Shown: positions 1 through 11,943, numbered from the stretch's first letter. The stretch is DNA of 64,000 nt from Megalonaias nervosa (GCA_016617855.1 JAECUM010092839.1:248001-312000); one strand, 5' to 3'. The notes: generated from the sequence alone by a model not told the origin. A program made the numbers and translations.

Positions 1-590
1 CTGTGATGTGGATGTCTCCAGCAAATGGTGGGTACATTTCATTGTTCTCGGTTTTTTTATCAGTTTAACACATCATCCTACCCACCTAAGTGAAAATTTA
101 TCTATGCAGTACTGATGGTTAAGATAACACGGCTAATAAAATGTAGTTTTTTTGAGGGGGAATAAAACTAATTTTAATTACGCTATTAATGAATCCCTTC
201 TCCCATCCCATTCTGAAGTCCTGGTATAATCATTGTCTATAAAAAAGATGACTGTTCTGCACATGGGCATGTGAGGTGCATAAGTTTTCCATGGCTTATT
301 GACAGTTCTCCACTCTGTGGGAGAATGTATTCACATAAAATTGATGAAGTTTTTAAGCACAAAAATAAATAGCTATGCAATAGAGATGGTTAAGTATACA
401 GTTAAAATTAGTTTTACCCCCTCAAAATACTACATTTCTGCAGAAAGCTTAAAATTGTGTTTTCAAGTATGAGAGGTAACAGTTGTATTAGATTATAGTC
501 CCTCAAAGGTACAGATTCTACTGGCCAAATCAAATTTCCAGAAATGCTAGATAAGACCATTTCTCATTTTTAACTTCTGAGTGTTGATAC
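1..590. other. AT-rich non-coding stretch
   Basis: There is no open frame of useful length, no splice-bounded exon candidate and no recognisable repeat head. It leads directly into the tandem array that begins near 590. It is presumably intergenic or part of a long 5' intron of the downstream gene. Confidence 0.5.
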
Positions 591-1665
591 CATCTGTTAT
601 TCTTCAACAACAAAATGATTTTTAAAATGGTTGCTGTGGTGGCTCTGTTTGATGTAAGATAAGCACCATGATTTTTAGGATCAGTTATACATCAGAAGAA
701 GTCTTTTGGGAGAAAACCTTATGTCATTATGATCATCGATTCACTACATGTTGCAAAAACAAGTTTTTCAAAATGTCCATTTCATCAGCCATTTTGGATG
801 TAATATCACTACCATTTTCGTTTAGGACCAACTAGATATCATACAAATTTTTTTAAATTGAAAACCACATGTCAGTATGAAAATTCATACAGAAGGAGTA
901 GCAATAACAAGATTTTCAAGATAGCCATTGTATTGGATGTATTGGATATTAGGTTGGTATAATTTTCATTTATGACCAAGTAGACACCCTAAGAAGTATT
1001 CTGATAAAATCCCAATGTCAGTATAACTTTCCGTTTAGGAAAATCAATGAAATTATTTTTAAAATGGTTGCATTGGTGACCCTATTGCATGTTAGTTCCG
1101 CACCATTTTCATTTAGGATCAACTGGGCATCATAAGATATCTTTTGGCGAAATAACAAAATTTTCAAGATGGCCACCATGGTGGGCATATCAGAGGTCAG
1201 AGTAGCACCATTTTCATATAGGACCAGCTAGACTTAAACTAGACATCATAAGAAGTCTTTTGATGAAAATGCTGTAAACCATTGATCTAGGATGATTAGT
1301 GACAACAAGATTTTCAAGATGGCTGCCATTATTTACATATTTTTGATTGTCAGATTGGCACCATTTTAATTTAATACCAACTAGAATTCATAAGGTGAAT
1401 ACCCTATGTTACCGGTAATATTATTTTCCATTTAGGAGGAATAGCAATAACTAGATTTTCAAGCTGACTACCATGGTGACCATATTGTATCTCTCACTGA
1501 CACCATTTTCATTTAGAACCAACTGGATATCATAAGGAGTCTTTTGGTGAAAACCCCATGTTGATATGACCATCAATCCAGTAGGAGTTGTGACAACAAG
1601 ATTTTTCAGATAGCTGCCATGGTGACCATATTGGTAAAAAAAAATGCAGCCACCTTGATCTCCTA
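590..1665 (-). repeat. ~150-bp diverged tandem array (family A)
   Basis: A block containing CACCATTTTCATTTAGGACC, followed by an 'aactagacatcataag' segment, 'ttttggtgaaaacccc' and 'caagatggctgccat', recurs about every 145-150 bp (near 667, 812, 960, 1110, 1207, 1360 and 1503). The units are diverged and indel-bearing. The same family occurs in reverse complement at 36790-37600, so the strand is given relative to that copy. The small open frame on the - strand at 1451-1687 is a by-product of the repeat. Confidence 0.8.
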
Positions 1666-2390
1666 GAAAAGATGTAAAACAGAACACGTCATATAGTGAC
1701 AGTAAACAAGCGTATCAAATTTCATATAATTGTTTATATCAGCTCATAAGTTGTAACGTAGAACGGAATAATGCAGTTGAATTTGCCTGTCAAATTGAAG
1801 ATAGGATCTAGTGTTGTACAACATGACAAAAACAGGAATTGTCATCCTTTAATCTCAAATGGTTATAATGTTACATAACAGAAATGAAAGTATGGAAAAA
1901 ACTTAAAATTTATCCTTGACCCTGACCTTGAAAGATAAGCCCCCCAGTCTGGTATCCAACACACCTACGAATGAGGATATAGAAGAACACCAGGTTTCAT
2001 CTCATTCTCTGAAACAGCTCTTAAATTGTAGAGAGGAAAGGAAAGAGCGATGGAAAACTAAACATAGTAACCTACTACTATCGCCTTGAAGATCCAACCC
2101 TAGTGTAATATACAAGACACTTTTTAATGGTAATGTATAAGTATACCAAGTTTCATCCCAAAAGCTGAATGAGTTCTAATGTAGTAGAGTGGAAGGAAAT
2201 TTATATGGTTATATTACATCTGTGGGGGTTACTGTTCTTTAGAATTCTTGCAACCTCACTCAGTATTAACTACAAGCTGTTTAGAGTGTATACTATTTTA
2301 AAGTGGACCTCATTATTTATTGTGAAAATATTATCTATTGTGGAGTACCCTTGATATGTCTGCCTCAGATTTTTTAACAGCTGTAAGGGA
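1665..2390. other. non-coding stretch
   Basis: No exon, tRNA or clear repeat unit is visible. The 61-codon open frame at 2169-2354 has no recognisable motif and an AT-driven composition, so I treat it as chance. Confidence 0.4.
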
Positions 2391-2578
2391 GCTGCCAGTT
2401 AGTTCAGTTGGTAAAGCATCAAGCTTGTAATCCAAAGGTGACAGATTCAACACCTGCTGGGGCTATCCCTGGTTAGCTGCCTCAATGTAACTTGGGAAAG
2501 GCACTTAGCTTCTATTTCCTCAGCATGATATAACCAGTAATGTGTTCAAAGTGTTGTTAAAACCAATAAAAACAAAAT
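2391..2578 (+). mobile_element. tRNA-derived SINE, copy 1
   Basis: The left part reads like a tRNA head. It has an A-box-like TAGTTCAGTTGG at 2400-2411 followed by GTAAAGC, and a degenerate B box within 2438-2454. The body contains CTTGGGAAAGGCACTTA (2491-2507), which is also present in the SINE at 44.7 kb. The right end is A-rich (about 2560-2578). The acceptor stem does not pair, so this is not a functional tRNA gene. Transcription by RNA polymerase III is known for such heads but is not shown here. Confidence 0.7.
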
Positions 2579-2744
2579 AATAATCTGGCTGTAAGCCCAA
2601 AGTCTGCATGGCATAGATTCTGGTTAGATCTACTCTTCCTTTCAGTATTTGTGACACTAATTTTTACTGAGCTTGTGAGAGCATATGAAACAATATTTCT
2701 CTTGTGAAATTTATAAAATATGCATTCAAAGTACATCATATCAG

Positions 2745-3218
2745 TCACATAGTGGGGTAGGAACTGTTAATGTGAGGTGGTTTCTTACTATAAAACCCTT
2801 ATTATACTTTGTAACATGTCAGTCACTTAGTGTGATAGAACTCTTAATATGAAGTGGTCCTTCACACAGTGCAACATAACATCCACTTAGTGCAATAGGT
2901 ACTCTTTAAATGCAGTGGTTCCTCACACCATGTAGCATATAAGTCACAGTGTGATAGGAACTGTTAAAGTGCAGTGATTCATCACACCATGTAACATATC
3001 AGTCACTTAGTGCAATAGGAACTCTTTAAATGCAGTGGTCCCTCACACTAAGCAACATGTCAGTCACTTAGTGTGACAGGAATTGTTTAAATGCAGTCCC
3101 TCCCACTATACAACATATCAGTCACTTAGTTTGATAGAACTCTTTAAATGCAGTGATCCCTCACACCATTTAACATATCAGTCACAAGGTGTGATAGGGA
3201 CTATGAAATGGTCCATCA
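2745..3218 (+). repeat. ~61-bp satellite, left block
   Basis: Tandem units carry CAGTCACTTAGTGTGATAGG, then 'aactgttaaagtgcagtgg' and 'tcctcacaccatgtaacatat'. About eight diverged units run up to the LINE insertion. The same satellite resumes at 6276, so the LINE interrupts one array. Confidence 0.85.
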
Positions 3219-3325
3219 TCAAATTTTCAGGGTCTGTATGTGACTTTGAAGACGCTAATATATACGAACATTTAAATATGGAACTAGGATGTCAGAATGA
3301 TAAAAGTAGTATGGAGACAATCTGA

Positions 3326-4043
3326 GTGAGTACCCCATTGCATGGTGACGTACATATAATTGATATGAAACTAAATACAAAAGGTTTTAACATAGGTCAC
3401 TTAAATGTACAAGGTATTGTGGGAGAAAAAGACCAGATTAAGTTAATGTTGTCTTCCAAGGAAAATAATATACATGTTTTAGGACTCACTGAAACCAAAT
3501 TAAATGCTAACCACAGTGATAATCTATTTCACTGTCAAGGCTACAATAAATCATTATGTTGGGACAGAGAGACAGCAGGGTGAGGTCTTGTTGTATATAC
3601 ATTAGGGAAGATGTAAATGCAGAAAGGTGACTTGACTTGGAGTCACATGAAATTGAGAGTATCTGGGTGGAAATTTCTCAGAATAATGTAAATCATTCCT
3701 AGTTGGTTTCATTTATAGGCCACCTTCCTCCAAAGCAATTTGGAATGATAACTTTTTGAAACAAATGGAAAATGTTCTTGCACAAGAGAAAGAAACATAT
3801 ACACTCGGCGTTATAAATAAGGACCTTCTCAATATTCAAATAAGGAACAACTGGATGGAATTTATTGAATCATTAGGCCTAGTCCAGCTGGAAAATGAGC
3901 CCACAAGGGTAACAGAAGAATCAAGTACTCTTATTGATCACATTTATACCAACCTACCAGACACTGTGGCTTGTGTTAATGTACCGAATGTTGGTCTTAG
4001 TGACCACTATCCTACTTTTTTAACAAGAAAGGTGAAATGCTAG
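3326..4043 (+). pseudogene. LINE endonuclease (EEP) domain, broken
   Basis: The first frame (3326-3583) has FNIGHLNVQGIVGEKDQI followed by LGLTETKLNA, matching the N-terminal strands and the catalytic TE of LINE endonucleases. It ends at a TGA at 3584. The second half is in another frame (3756-4043) and has TLIDHIYTNLPD and the conserved terminal LSDHYP, where the catalytic Asp-His is intact. The family's central Gly-Asp-x-Asn motif is changed here to GVIN. Known role: nicks target DNA for target-primed reverse transcription. The stop, frameshift and motif loss argue against activity. Confidence 0.8.
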
Positions 4044-4199
4044 AGAAATTAGAAAAATACACACAAAACTATCACTTACAGATCGTTCAAAAATTTTAAT
4101 GAAGAACAATTTCTCAATGACCTATATAAAGTTCTATGGAATAGGATCCAAATTTTGGATGACATAGATGAAGCTCTGAGGGTGTGGACTGACTGATTT

Positions 4200-5648
4200 A
4201 TGGATGTAGTCTCTAAGCATACAGCACTGAAAGTGCATCAAGTAAAGAATGAAATCCAACCTAACTGGCTTACTACTGAAATCCTAGATGCTATGAAAAT
4301 GCAAAAAGTATGGAGAAATAAAATAACAAGTATAATTAAAAAAGCTAAAAAAACTTATTGTCAATTATTGCTTGAAAATAAAAAGAGCAACACAAACTCC
4401 ATTTGGAAAGTCTTCAGTGAACTGGAGGAACACACAAAGATCAGACAAATAAAATTCACTCGCGTCTGGTAAATGAGACCATAGTCACTAATGACACTGA
4501 CATTGCAAATGTTTTCAATGATTTTTTCACCAACATTACCACAAAGTTAAAAGAACCAGTGATAGAAAACAACTTTAATGAACTGAAAAAGTTCTGCAGC
4601 AGCAAATTCTCTAAGGAGGTATGTTTCTCTATCCCACCAGTATAAAAAACTTTATTAAAAAATGTCTCAGTGAACTTGATACCAAGAAAGCTACAGGACT
4701 TTATCAGATTGATACACAACTCATTAAATCTTCTGCCTCTGCTAGTTTAAATAGCATAACATTCATAATCAATCTAAGTATTGCAACCTCATCTGTCCCC
4801 AAAATATGGAAAACTGCAAAAGTAACTCCTATTCACAAATCTGGTTCTAATGATGATGCTGATAACTACTGGCCAATCTCAATAATACTAAACTTGTCAA
4901 AATTGATTGAAAAACATGTCCATGACTCATTCATGTCATATTTAGCCAAACACTTGCTGTTACACTGTAATCAATCAGGCTTTAGAAAGAAACATTCATG
5001 TGAGACTGCCTTGATCGGCTTCAAGAACTTGACCAAGGTAGAATAATAGAATCTGTATTTATAGATTTCAGGAAAGCTTTTGACATGGTGGATCATGAAA
5101 TCCTTTTGAAGAAACTGAAAATCTACCAATGTGATGAAAGCACAGTTAGATGGTTTACTTCATACTTAAGTGAGAGAACACAACATGTTTATATAAATAA
5201 TGTTCTGTCTGAACCTGGAACAATTGGATGTGGAGTACCACAAGGCTCAATTCTAGGTCCATTACTATTTATTTTATTTATTAATGATCTACCACTTGTA
5301 CTAAGGGACTCAATATCATCTACAGATCTCTATGCAGATGACACAACATAGTCAGACATCCAAAACACAAAGCATGAACTTGAAATTTCTTTACAGAATG
5401 CCCTAAACCAACTGGACAACTGGTGCACATGCAATGGCATGGTGGTAAATAATGGTAAAACTAAAATATTACTTATCTCAACATGGCAGAAAAGGGCAGA
5501 TCTTGATAGTGATGAACTATGTCTTACATGGAAGGATAAAAATTTGCAAATGGTCTGTCATGATAGACTACTTGGTGTTTTGGTAGATAACCTATCATGG
5601 ACTGAACATATTAAACATATCAATGAAAAAGTCAATTCAAGTTTATGA
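4200..5648 (+). pseudogene. LINE reverse transcriptase domain, broken
   Basis: Fragments in order are: linker (4200-4472); KKATGLYQIDTQLIKSS and KVTPIHKSGSNDDADNYWP (4621-5046); FIDFRKAFDMVDHEILL, spanning an interruption near 5047-5085; GVPQGSILGPLLFILFINDL; and the catalytic YADD at 5331-5342. Thumb-like LGVLVDNLSWTEHIKHI follows at 5439-5648. The palm catalytic residues are intact, but there are stops or shifts near 4472, 5046, 5351 and 5649. The LINE RT copies element RNA at a nicked target; this copy is a fossil. Confidence 0.9.
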
Positions 5649-6165
5649 CTTCTCAGTAGGATAAGATATTTTCTCCCTGAAAGGCACAGAAAACTATTTT
5701 ACAACAGTTACATACAACCCTATTTAGACTACTGTAATACAGTATGGGGTAATTCAAATGATAAAAACATAGCAAAGCTGGCACATCTTCAAAAAAAGAT
5801 CATTTGTGCTAATATCAATCCAGAAAAAAAGCAAGGAAAATTTAGCTGGTAAGTTAAAAATATTACCTATTAAAGACCGAATCTGTTTGAGAAAAGCCTA
5901 ATTAATGTACAGGATGTTCAATAATAGTGCTCCTGAATATTTACAATCACTATTCCAGTATAGGCTACCTGGTAATACTCCCCACCTGCGATCTATGTCT
6001 ACCAAACAGTATAAAATTCCCAAACCAAATAAGGAATTATTAAAAAAAAGTTTCCAGTACTCTGGAAATTTGCTCTGGAATAGTATTCTAGTTGAGATTA
6101 GAAATGTCCACTCTATTTCCGTCTTCCAAACCCAATGTATTCAGTGGCTTCAGAGATGCAGCTAA
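5649..6165 (+). pseudogene. LINE C-terminal region, broken
   Basis: After a TGA at 5646-5648 the frame continues as a conserved LINE C-terminal region. It includes a 'YIQPYLDYCNTVWGN' block near 5710-5760 and 'MYRMFNNSAPEYLQSL' in the 5905-6165 frame, which ends at a TAA just before the 3' UTR. The last ~30 codons (WNSILVEIRNVHSISVFQ) align by eye with WNNILSDIRLVASISSL in the reverse-oriented fragment at 16.8 kb. This shows that both belong to one family. Confidence 0.75.
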
Positions 6166-6242
6166 GATAAATAAATTCCTTTGTATGAAGGCCTCAAGGT
6201 AGATGAGTTCTTAGCTAATTGTGTTACCCTCTTTAAATAAAG

Positions 6243-6275
<33 letters not shown>

Positions 6276-6278
<3 letters not shown>

Positions 6279-6800
6279 CAGTCACTTAATGTGATAGGAA
6301 CTGTTTAAGTACAGTGGTTTTACCTTAAATCCCTCACTATACCATGCAGCATATCAGTCACATAGTGTAATAGGAACTGTTGAAATGTAATGGTTCCTCA
6401 CACCATGTAACATCAATCATCTAGTGTGATGTGCTGGTTCCTTACTTTACCATGCAACATATATGTCACATAGTGTAATAGGAACTGTTATAGTGCAATG
6501 GTTCCTCAGACCATGTTACATCAGTCATCTAGTGTGATGCACTGGTTTCTTATTATACCATGCAACATACCAGTCTTTTAGTGTGATAGAAACTGTTAAA
6601 ATGGATCTCTCACTATTTTCCCTCATTATACCATGCAATATATTAGTCACAGTGTGATTGGAAGTCTTAAAGTACAGAGGTTCATCACTGTAAACCCTTC
6701 ACTATATCCATGTAATATATTAGTCACATAGTGTGATAAGAGCTGTTAAAGTGCAGTGGTCCCTCACACCACATAACATATTGGTCTCATGTACCACATG
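6276..6800 (+). repeat. ~61-bp satellite, right block
   Basis: This continues the array seen at 2745-3218, starting immediately after the LINE (ATT)n tail with ATATCAGTCACTTAATGTGA. Several units have an extra 'tcactataccatg' segment that lengthens them. The open frame at 6733-6954 starts in the last unit and has no recognisable content. Confidence 0.8.
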
Positions 6801-7310
6801 TGTAAATCCTTTAGGCTGTGTATTACAACTCATGTTATTTTGGAATTTGTTACTGAGGCTTTCAACTAGCAGTTTCATATATATTGTAACTTATGTTAAG
6901 CAGCCAACACTTGGAAGTAGAAAAAGTGGCTTCTTGAAACAGGTGGCTACTTAATACAGGTTTATGTCTTCTAAAGTTATTTCATAGGTGATTGAGAATG
7001 TGGCTGTTTTGGACTGGTGATTGCTTCAAAAGATGACATTACGGTGCCAGGTATAATTATATTATGTTTCTTATCAAGTGTATATACTGCTTCTTCGTAT
7101 AGGACTTCTGTCACACTGTTGTTTGTAAGATGGAGTATATCATGCTTTATATTGCCTGTTTAAGCATATGATTGTCTTTCCATAGGTCTGTTCATATATT
7201 TTGTTTCCTGGAATAACTTTTCATATAGATCCTGCATATAGACCAAACTTTCTGGATGGCTTATGTTAATAAAGAACAATTAAGTCAATATTAGGCTTAG
7301 AAGGTAATAG
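6801..7310. other. non-coding stretch
   Basis: No exon or repeat unit was recognised between the satellite and the array that begins near 7310. Confidence 0.4.
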
Positions 7311-8280
7311 CTCAGGGGCATAGTGATGAAAAACGGTTTCCATGCAAGGACTTTACTTATCAGTGGTAAGATCACTTCTCAGATACATGTAGGTTACAGT
7401 TTTAGTATGGAAAATAATGAAGGTAAAGGTTACAATGATATATGTAGAAGAAAATGGTTTCCACACAATATATGCACATTGATTAAATGCTATGTTTGGC
7501 AGGTACTTGAATAAGGAAGAAACCCATTGATTTTGGAGTGAAAGGGTTAAAGGTCAAGGTAATTGTGACTCAGTCTCAAGCAGCAAAAAGAAATGTTTCC
7601 ACATATCTTTGGTTATACACTATCTTATTTGGTGAAACTTTGTGGATGAGTAGCACTTGGGGTGGGATAAAATTTTTGATTTGGAGGTCAGAGTTTCAAT
7701 GGGACAAGGTAACAGTGACTTGAAGAATAAAAATGGTTTCCCCACAATAAATATTTTTTTAGACCATATACCTAAACATTATGGTTGACCTTTACTTAGT
7801 GATAAGAAGAACTTCATATATTGTTTGGTGAAAAGGTCACAGGTCAAGGTCACAGTGACTTGAAAAGATAAAGAAGAAATTATTATTTTTTTCACAAAAA
7901 GTTTAACTCAAGACCACATATACTGACCAAATTTTGCATATGTCTACACTTAGAGCAAGAAAGAACTTTCTGAATTTTGGGGCCAGAGACCAAAGTCACT
8001 GTGACACAAACAGTAGGATAAAGTTTTTCTTCAGCCACATATTGGCACTGAATGTTATGGGTGTTATGGGAAGGAAATAAGCTTTAGATTTTGGGGTCAT
8101 AATGATCCAAATAAAGAAAATTTGTGTTTACATTGTAACATGTTCTTCTTAACCTTTTGCTTTCAAACAATTTCATAAACGATTTGCTTTTGGGGCAAGG
8201 AAGGAACATGTTACTTTTAACATGATCAAGGTCAAAGTCACTGTGACCTATTGGCATATGCTGTCCAAATTTAGACATAA
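7310..8280 (+). repeat. ~150-180-bp tandem array rich in AAGGTCAAGGTCACAGTGAC (family C)
   Basis: Blocks of 'aaaatggtttcc(a)cacaata', a 'gaccaaactttg' segment and 'aaaggtcaaggtcacagtgact' recur about every 150-180 bp. Examples are near 7550, 7710, 7840 and 8230. The same family occurs at 29520-30480. The small open frames here have no protein-like content. Confidence 0.75.
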
Positions 8281-8561
8281 CCTGCTAGTGCCTACATACA
8301 AATTAGCACCAGGAAAATATAAGGAAAATATATAATTACTGTGCCATATATGATGCTCCTGTTCATATTGGATATCATTGTTTCATGTCTGACATTTTTG
8401 ACAAAGTCCTTGATGTTTCATATTTAACAGAATAAAATCATAAGTTATTAATGTAGGTAGAATATGCAGTAACAATCTTGAGCTGCATACCCTTGTATAT
8501 AATTCCAATTTTGAACATTTCAGCATATTCATATACAGATTTAAATGAAATTGTGGGTGCA

Positions 8562-8636
8562 TAAGCCATAATGATACCCATGCAACTTGTAGGGTGCATT
8601 TGCATAAGCCATAATGATGCCCATGCAACTTGTGTG
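8562..8636. repeat. 37-bp direct tandem duplication
   Basis: TGCATAAGCCATAATGAT is followed by (a/g)cccatgcaacttgt and occurs twice back to back with few differences. It explains the overlapping - strand open frames nearby. Confidence 0.8.
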
Positions 8637-8922
8637 AGTTTTGTTTTGTGGGCTGCTGCTGTGAAATTAAACATTGGATTTTATGGCAGAATAAAAAATT
8701 TGTGTTATCCTGTACCAGAATATTAACATGAACATTTAGTTCTAACTTGTTCTGTGTGCTGCATATTTTGTAATATGAATGCTTTATTGACACTCATCTT
8801 TGCAAATGTGTGCAGTGTCCCATGTTGCAGGTTGCAAGGAAAAAATTCTTTAAATCCATTTAAAATTCAGTCTTGTCTCATCAATATCAATTTTATTTAT
8901 CCAAATATCAGTCACATTTGAT

Positions 8923-9244
8923 CAGGGTTCTTGTGGGTCCTGAAATCCTGGAAAAGGTTTGGAATTTAAAAATTATATTTAAGAGGCCCTTAAAAGTCAT
9001 GGAATTTCTCAAAACCTTGCAAAGTTTTGGAAAAGTCATGGAATTTCTGACAATGGAGTTTTAAAATATTGATAACTACTAATTTCACAGAGCACCGAGC
9101 ACCAATTAATTTTTTTTTATTATTTCAAACCAACATAATTATGATTGATAAATGATTTATCATGGTCATTGAGTTGTATGAAATGGCCCTGGAAAAGTTT
9201 GGAAAAGTCATGGAATTCATTTTTTTAATTCTGCAGGAACCCTG
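8923..9244. mobile_element. hAT-like MITE with target-site duplication
   Basis: The element starts CAGGGTTCTTG and ends with the complement GCAGGAACCCTG, giving a short terminal inverted repeat CAGGGTTC. The flanks are TTTGAT on both sides (8917-8922 and 9245-9250). If the boundary is moved 2 bp inward on the left, the duplication becomes an 8-bp TTTGATCA, which is the hAT-typical length. The interior repeats 'ggaaaagtcatggaatt'. There is no coding capacity. Confidence 0.75.
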
Positions 9245-9259
9245 TTTGATCATGTTCAA

Positions 9260-9870
9260 TCATCATTCAGTCCTCTTCATGCCACATGTGACACATAAGG
9301 CTTCCACAAGGGAGAGAGAGAGCCACTGCTGCTGGTCCACAGCTTGTGCAGTGATGGTTTTTCAAGTCAGTCCACACTTCTTCACCCCTTCTCATCTGTC
9401 CTTCACCATGTCTCCATGGGCTGACCCTTTTACGCTTTCCATCTGGTATCCAGCGTAAGGCTTGTTTTGGTAGTGTGTCCAGTGGCATTCAGCACACATT
9501 TGTTGTCTCCATCTCCTCCTTTTCGCTTTTTGGACAATAGGTTTTGAGTTTCTTATCAGCATCTGACTTTTGATGGTAGTTTTTGATAATTAAGGAGGTT
9601 TACTGTCAGGGTAAATGCTTCCTTTCAGTTTTGATCCACATTTTTCATTAGTCTAGTATCTTGGCTGACCACACTCTTTCTGCCAGAAGTAGTATTTTCA
9701 TTCAGAAATTTCCATAGCTGGGTAGTTTTTAACTGGATGGGGTCCTTGAACCCATGCCAAACCAGCCTGCTTTATCCAGGCTTGGGATTGGCATGTTACT
9801 GTTTGAACAAAGTTTTCTTAGAAGAGTTTGATTATGTTTGTGGATATTATTAATGCAAGTCAGTTAGGAC
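9260..9870. other. non-coding stretch
   Basis: Two antisense open frames (9162-9458 and 9267-9488) overlap here. Neither has a recognisable motif or convincing splice boundaries. The local base composition is somewhat less AT-rich than the surroundings. Confidence 0.4.
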
Positions 9871-9872
9871 CA

Positions 9873-9995
9873 GTTGTGTTGATCTGAGAGTTGTGTTTAT
9901 GTGAGAAATGTGTTTATATGAGAGTTGTGTTTATCTGAGAGTTGGGTTTCATCTCACAGTTGGGTTTTCTGTGAGTTAGGTTTATCCAGTGTTAT
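9873..9995. repeat. short ~19-bp imperfect tandem repeat
   Basis: Variants of GAGTTGTGTTTATCTGAGA recur about six times. Confidence 0.7.
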
Positions 9996-10129
9996 ATTTA
10001 TTTATCCTCTTGCCAATGAAGTTTGTAGTAGATAATGTAGAGGTTTCCCATGTTGTCTGTTATGTTCATACCTTCATAGGTACATTTATTAATTTCTTTG
10101 TTTTTTCATTCATTGTTATGCCTTATTGA

Positions 10130-10696
10130 TTTTGGACCCTATTTAACTTACACCCATGATAACTGATAATGTATATGCACTTAAAAAGAGTAACTCAGCC
10201 ATACCTGAAAGCTAGGTAACTGACTTAATTTTCATGCTTGCCTGACTTTTGTAGTTTCAGTCATTTGTTTTCTTTATGTCTTCAATGTCTTAGACCGAAT
10301 GTCACCTACACCATGAAAATTGATAACATGAGTGCATGGTATGGTAATGAAATTATAATAAGGTTAGGTCACTCCTCTGGTTTTAACACCTAAGTGACAC
10401 TTGTATTTTCAGCCATTCATTATTTGCTGTCAGTATTTTGGACCCTATTTAACCTGCACTGATTAAAATTTTTATGTGGATGCCTGTCAACTAGATTAAC
10501 TCATTGATAACATTAGGCAGGTCACTGATCTATTTTTTGAGCATAATTGACTCATGTATTTTCCTCTTGACATTTGTGTCACCCTCAATATTATGGAGTA
10601 TATTTATCAACACTGATGTGAAAATTAATATTTGGATGGATCTCTACATCAGTAACTCAGCTAAGCAAAAACTAGGTTTCATACTTGGGTGTTATT
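10130..10696 (+). repeat. ~150-bp tandem array (family B), left part
   Basis: Recurrent blocks are 'tgtattttcagccattc', 'ttttggaccctatttaac', 'tgatgaaaattt(g)tatgtggatg' and 'gtaactcagctaagcaaaaactaggt'. The array is interrupted at 10697 by a MITE and resumes at 11342. The same family occurs at 31650-32400. Confidence 0.8.
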
Positions 10697-11341
10697 GGGT
10701 GCACTCATCAGTTATTACGTACATTTCAGAGAGTGACATGTTAGGTGAAGTATTTGCAACATGCACAGTGGAGAGAATGTTGGCATACCTCTATGCTACT
10801 TTCATGTAATGTGGCTAACATTTCTTTGGATATTGTTCTTGTGAAACTGTACATGATCTAAGCACACAGTAGACCAAAATGGTTGCCCCCATGTGCTTGA
10901 CAAATTAACCTGAATTAGTCAGAAGTACACTAACTTTAGCAGTTATTAAATAGGGAAAATGAATTTTGCCAAAGTAGGCAATACCTGCTTCTGAAAGTGC
11001 AATGAATGATTTAAAAAATTTCTGAAAAGGTAAAAAAAGTTATCAGATCTTTTTTCGGCAATTTACCTCTGAAGTCCAGGAAGTGAAAATGACCATGCAG
11101 AGCTAGCAGTTTTTTTTTTATACAAGCACATCTGAAGTGAGCCTAAGGTTTATAACGTAGAACCCAAATTACACCCATCAATCATACACCAAAATAAAGG
11201 GAATTAAAAGTTCTTTTAACAGCACCCAAGATATACAAAGTCTTTATTGTATAGCCAGTATAACCAGTGAACAAGTCCTGGGAAATTCTTTTTCTTTCAA
11301 AATCTAACCCTATGCAAAATATGAAACTGTAGAGCTGCCCC
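10697..11341. mobile_element. 645-bp MITE, copy 1, with ATT duplication
   Basis: This segment is shared in the same orientation with 39127-39774, at high identity by eye over about 645 bp. The ends are imperfect inverted repeats: GGGTGCACTCATCAGTTA on the left, and GGGGCAGCTCTACAGTTT as the reverse complement of the right end. It sits in a family B unit. Removing it together with one ATT (10694-10696 or 11342-11344) restores the uninterrupted unit text 'ggtgttatttgtattttcagcc'. A 3-bp duplication with GGG-starting termini suggests PIF/Harbinger-type mobilisation (inference). It has no coding capacity. Confidence 0.75.
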
Positions 11342-11645
11342 ATTTGTATTTTCAGCCATTTTGTCACCCTTGATGTCATGGAATATATTTTATCAAAACT
11401 CACGTGGAAATTAATATTTGGATGGATCTCAACATGAGTAACTCAGTTAAGCAAAAACTAGGTTTCATACTTGAGTGGTATTTGTATTTTCAGTATTTTT
11501 TTGTTATATCCTCTGTATCTTTAACCCTATTTCATATTGAATAATCAGACTTTGTTTTGACCCAACACTGATGAAACTTGGTATGTTGATGTTTCTTGAT
11601 GAGTGTATTGGGCAGTGATATTTCATCCTACATGTGACGGCTAAG
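11342..11645 (+). repeat. family B tandem array, right part
   Basis: This resumes the array interrupted by the MITE. TTAATATTTGGATGGATCTC and 'gtaactcagttaagcaaaaactaggtttcatac' match 10625-10690 almost exactly. Confidence 0.85.
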
Positions 11646-11943
11646 TTGGCTTAGACTTAGAATCAGTGGGTAATGGTAAGATTCCTGCCTGAATCAGCTG
11701 TCTTTGCGAATCTTTTGTTATGTTCTTAATTTCTGTTGCCGTGGCATCAATTCTCCATACCAGTTTGTATATTTCCAGCTGTTGCCTTTATCTTTGAGCA
11801 TTGTATTTTTTTATAATTATATTCGTTGATTGAAAAATATTTAAACACACCCAAGGTTGCACATGTAACAGTATTCTCAGCAAATAAAAAAAATTGTATT
11901 AAAGAGTTATGAACAAACAAAAGCATTCTATAAAAGCCACAAT

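Larger units (their letters stand above)
3219..6277 (+). mobile_element. CR1/Jockey-like non-LTR retrotransposon, near full length, decayed
   Basis: The order is apurinic-type endonuclease, linker, reverse transcriptase, C-terminal domain, a short 3' UTR with AATAAA (about 6236-6241) and a terminal (ATT)n tail (6245-6276). The tail style and the RT motifs fit the CR1/Jockey group of LINEs; exact clade placement would need a tree. The element lies inside the ~61-bp satellite. Two further 3' fragments of the same family occur at 16431-16914 (reverse) and 31100-31227. Many stops and frameshifts make it inactive. Confidence 0.85.

Noticed and set aside
9162..9488. Opposed ~98- and 73-codon frames
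   Set aside because: Overlap each other on opposite strands, have no motif, and partly lie in a MITE end.
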